64,000 nt of DNA. Origin: Thysanoteuthis rhombus (lineage: Eukaryota; Mollusca; Cephalopoda; Oegopsida; Thysanoteuthidae). The DNA is taken from positions 24,732,887 through 24,796,886 of the forward strand of contig OY735201.1 in NCBI GenBank assembly GCA_963457665.1. The letters run 5' to 3'. The position numbers and the translations under genes were made by a program. The notes under the pieces were generated by a model that did no database searches, was not told the origin of the DNA, and saw nothing but the letters and a program-made list of their open reading frames with translations. Positions within the stretch are counted from its first letter, which is position 1; every line of letters begins with the position of its first letter. Shown one piece after another: positions 62,803-64,000 of this stretch.

Positions 62803-63820
62803 TCATCATCATTCTTTTAACGTCGATCGTTGGACATAGACCTTCCTCGAATGCACAATATTCCTTCATCATGGGCATCGCAGAGCTAGTATTTTCTAAA
62901 TCAGTTTTTGTTCATCTCTCCATCTTATATTTTGTCGGCCTCGGTTTCGCATGTGATCCCTGGGGATCCATGTTGTGAGTCGTGATGTCTAGCAGTTGTC
63001 TCACTACATGACCAGCCCATTGCTATCTGAGTTTTTTTTAATAGATTCCATGATATCTCAGACCCCCATTTTCTTCCTTATATATTGTGCTGTCTTGTGA
63101 TCTCTCCATGTGAGGTTGTGCCTGATTCTCTCATGTGCACGCTGCATGCTTCCCAGTTTGCAGATCTGTCTCTTGGTTAAATTCCATGTTTCAGCTCCAT
63201 AAGTGACTAAGGAGGATGCATTGGTTGTATACTCTTCTTTTCATGATTATTAGGATCGTCTTATTTTTGAAGGTTGAGCTGGCTCTGCCGAAGGCTTGCC
63301 ATTCTAAGATGATTCTCCGCTTGATTTCTCCTTCTTTTATGGGTTTCATAGAGATTCGTTGTCCTAGGTACGGCTAGCGGTCTACTATCCCCAGTTTTGC
63401 ATCTTCAATTTTGAATTTATTCTCGATGTGATTGTTGCACATGACTTTTGTTTTTACTGAAGTTCATCCATAGGCCAACTTTTTTCTTTCTTCTTTTAGT
63501 TCATTTAGCATGTACGTTCTTTGTGAAAAGGGCGATGTCGTCTGCTAATCTGATGTTGCTCAGATATTCGCCGTCTATTTTGATTCCTGTATTTTCCCAC
63601 TCCAGGTTTTGAAAGATCATCTCAAAGCAGGCTGTTCAGAGTCTGGACGAGTTAGTATCACCTTGTCTTATTCCTTTTTGGAGTTGAAAGGGTTCAGAAT
63701 CTTTATGTAGCCTGATAAAGGAGTTGCTGTATGTATATATGTTGCTGTACAGGGTCGACACCTTGTAGAGTGATGGTCTTCATGACCATAGAATGAAAGT
63801 TTTTTAATGATTTTGTCCCG
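62803..63820 (-). mobile_element. RTE-type LINE, palm to 3' end (decayed)
   Basis: The minus strand runs from the palm A region (about 63815; KTFHSMVMKTITLQGVDP) through QKGIRQGDT-like text, the motif C region (about 63545) and NQCILLSHLWS-like thumb text to QRSTLKE and TGA followed by (TGA)n at 62803-62815. Same family as the 5-7 kb copy. Multiple frame changes and stops. The 5' end directly abuts the trinucleotide tail of the next copy. Confidence 0.8.
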
Positions 63821-63825
63821 CTCCT

Positions 63826-63883
63826 ATCATCATCATCATCATCATCACCACCACCACCACCACCATCACCATCATCATCATCA
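63826..63883 (-). repeat. (CAT)n/(CAC)n array, tail of the following RTE copy
   Basis: Trinucleotide array with a CAC-rich middle, between two minus-strand RTE fragments. Confidence 0.95.
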
Positions 63884-64000
63884 CATGTACATGTTGCATA
63901 TTTCTCAGCTTTAGGGTCAGTTTTTCTGTAAGATTCCATGAGACAGCTCCAGAGGTGACTATCAGGAGGATGCATTGGTTAGACATCCTTCTTTTTTGGA
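63884..64000 (-). mobile_element. RTE-type LINE, thumb fragment ending early in a (TGA)n-like tail (runs off window)
   Basis: The minus strand reads NQCILLIVTSGAVSWNLTEK and LTLKLRNMQHVHV, matching NQCILPIVTYGAETWNLTKR and RKLRTMPRAHE of the 5-7 kb copy. It then passes directly into ATG repeats instead of the remaining ~90 residues, so its 3' part is missing. It continues beyond 64000. Confidence 0.7.

Overview
This window reads as non-coding DNA from an animal nuclear genome, most likely a mollusc and perhaps a cephalopod. That assignment is an inference. It rests on AT-rich sequence packed with very long (TA)n, (CA)n, (GAA)n and (ATG)n arrays, several decayed RTE-type LINE copies that end in (TGA)n, Penelope-like remnants, a mariner remnant and tRNA-like SINE heads. 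No bacterial operons, rRNA, CRISPR arrays or confident host exons are visible. The open frames are mostly translations of microsatellites or chance frames. The only convincing protein similarities are to transposable elements, and all of those are broken.

Layout: 0-4.5 kb holds TA/CA arrays, a possible Penelope C-terminus and a poly-serine-like (TTC)n tract. 4.9-7.0 kb is the best RTE LINE copy; its upstream part is inverted and near-identical 13-base repeats flank it. 8-9.3 kb holds two copies of an interspersed family (called R1 here), then an RFX X-box-like palindrome near 9.9 kb. 10.3-10.8 kb is an array of small palindromes and microsatellites. A mariner transposase trace lies at 12 kb. 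13.4-20.7 kb is rich in CA/TA and purine tracts with further R1 and SINE-like pieces. 21-31 kb is mostly unrecognised, with a TA-flanked hairpin element (25.6 kb), an RTE 3' end (26.8 kb), a tRNA-derived SINE (27.7 kb) and a hAT-like terminus (31.1 kb). 32.5-37 kb holds R1 copies, TA/CA arrays and one candidate exon-like frame. 36.6-42.9 kb holds three more RTE copies, one of them also with an inverted 5' part, and a 95-base near-perfect palindrome. 43-51 kb holds R1/tRNA-like composites. 53-63 kb holds a hammerhead-like fold, a degenerate tandem repeat, a duplicated SINE and a Penelope RT fragment. The end of the window carries two more RTE copies joined head-to-tail.

The parts do not form a pathway. 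They record layered retrotransposition: RTE elements whose stop codon doubles as the first unit of a (TGA)n tail seed trinucleotide microsatellites, and later copies land in or beside such tails. I did not find a new gene system. The most useful signals are the two twin-priming-type RTE inversions, the palindromes, the E-box-carrying R1 family and the hammerhead-like motif.
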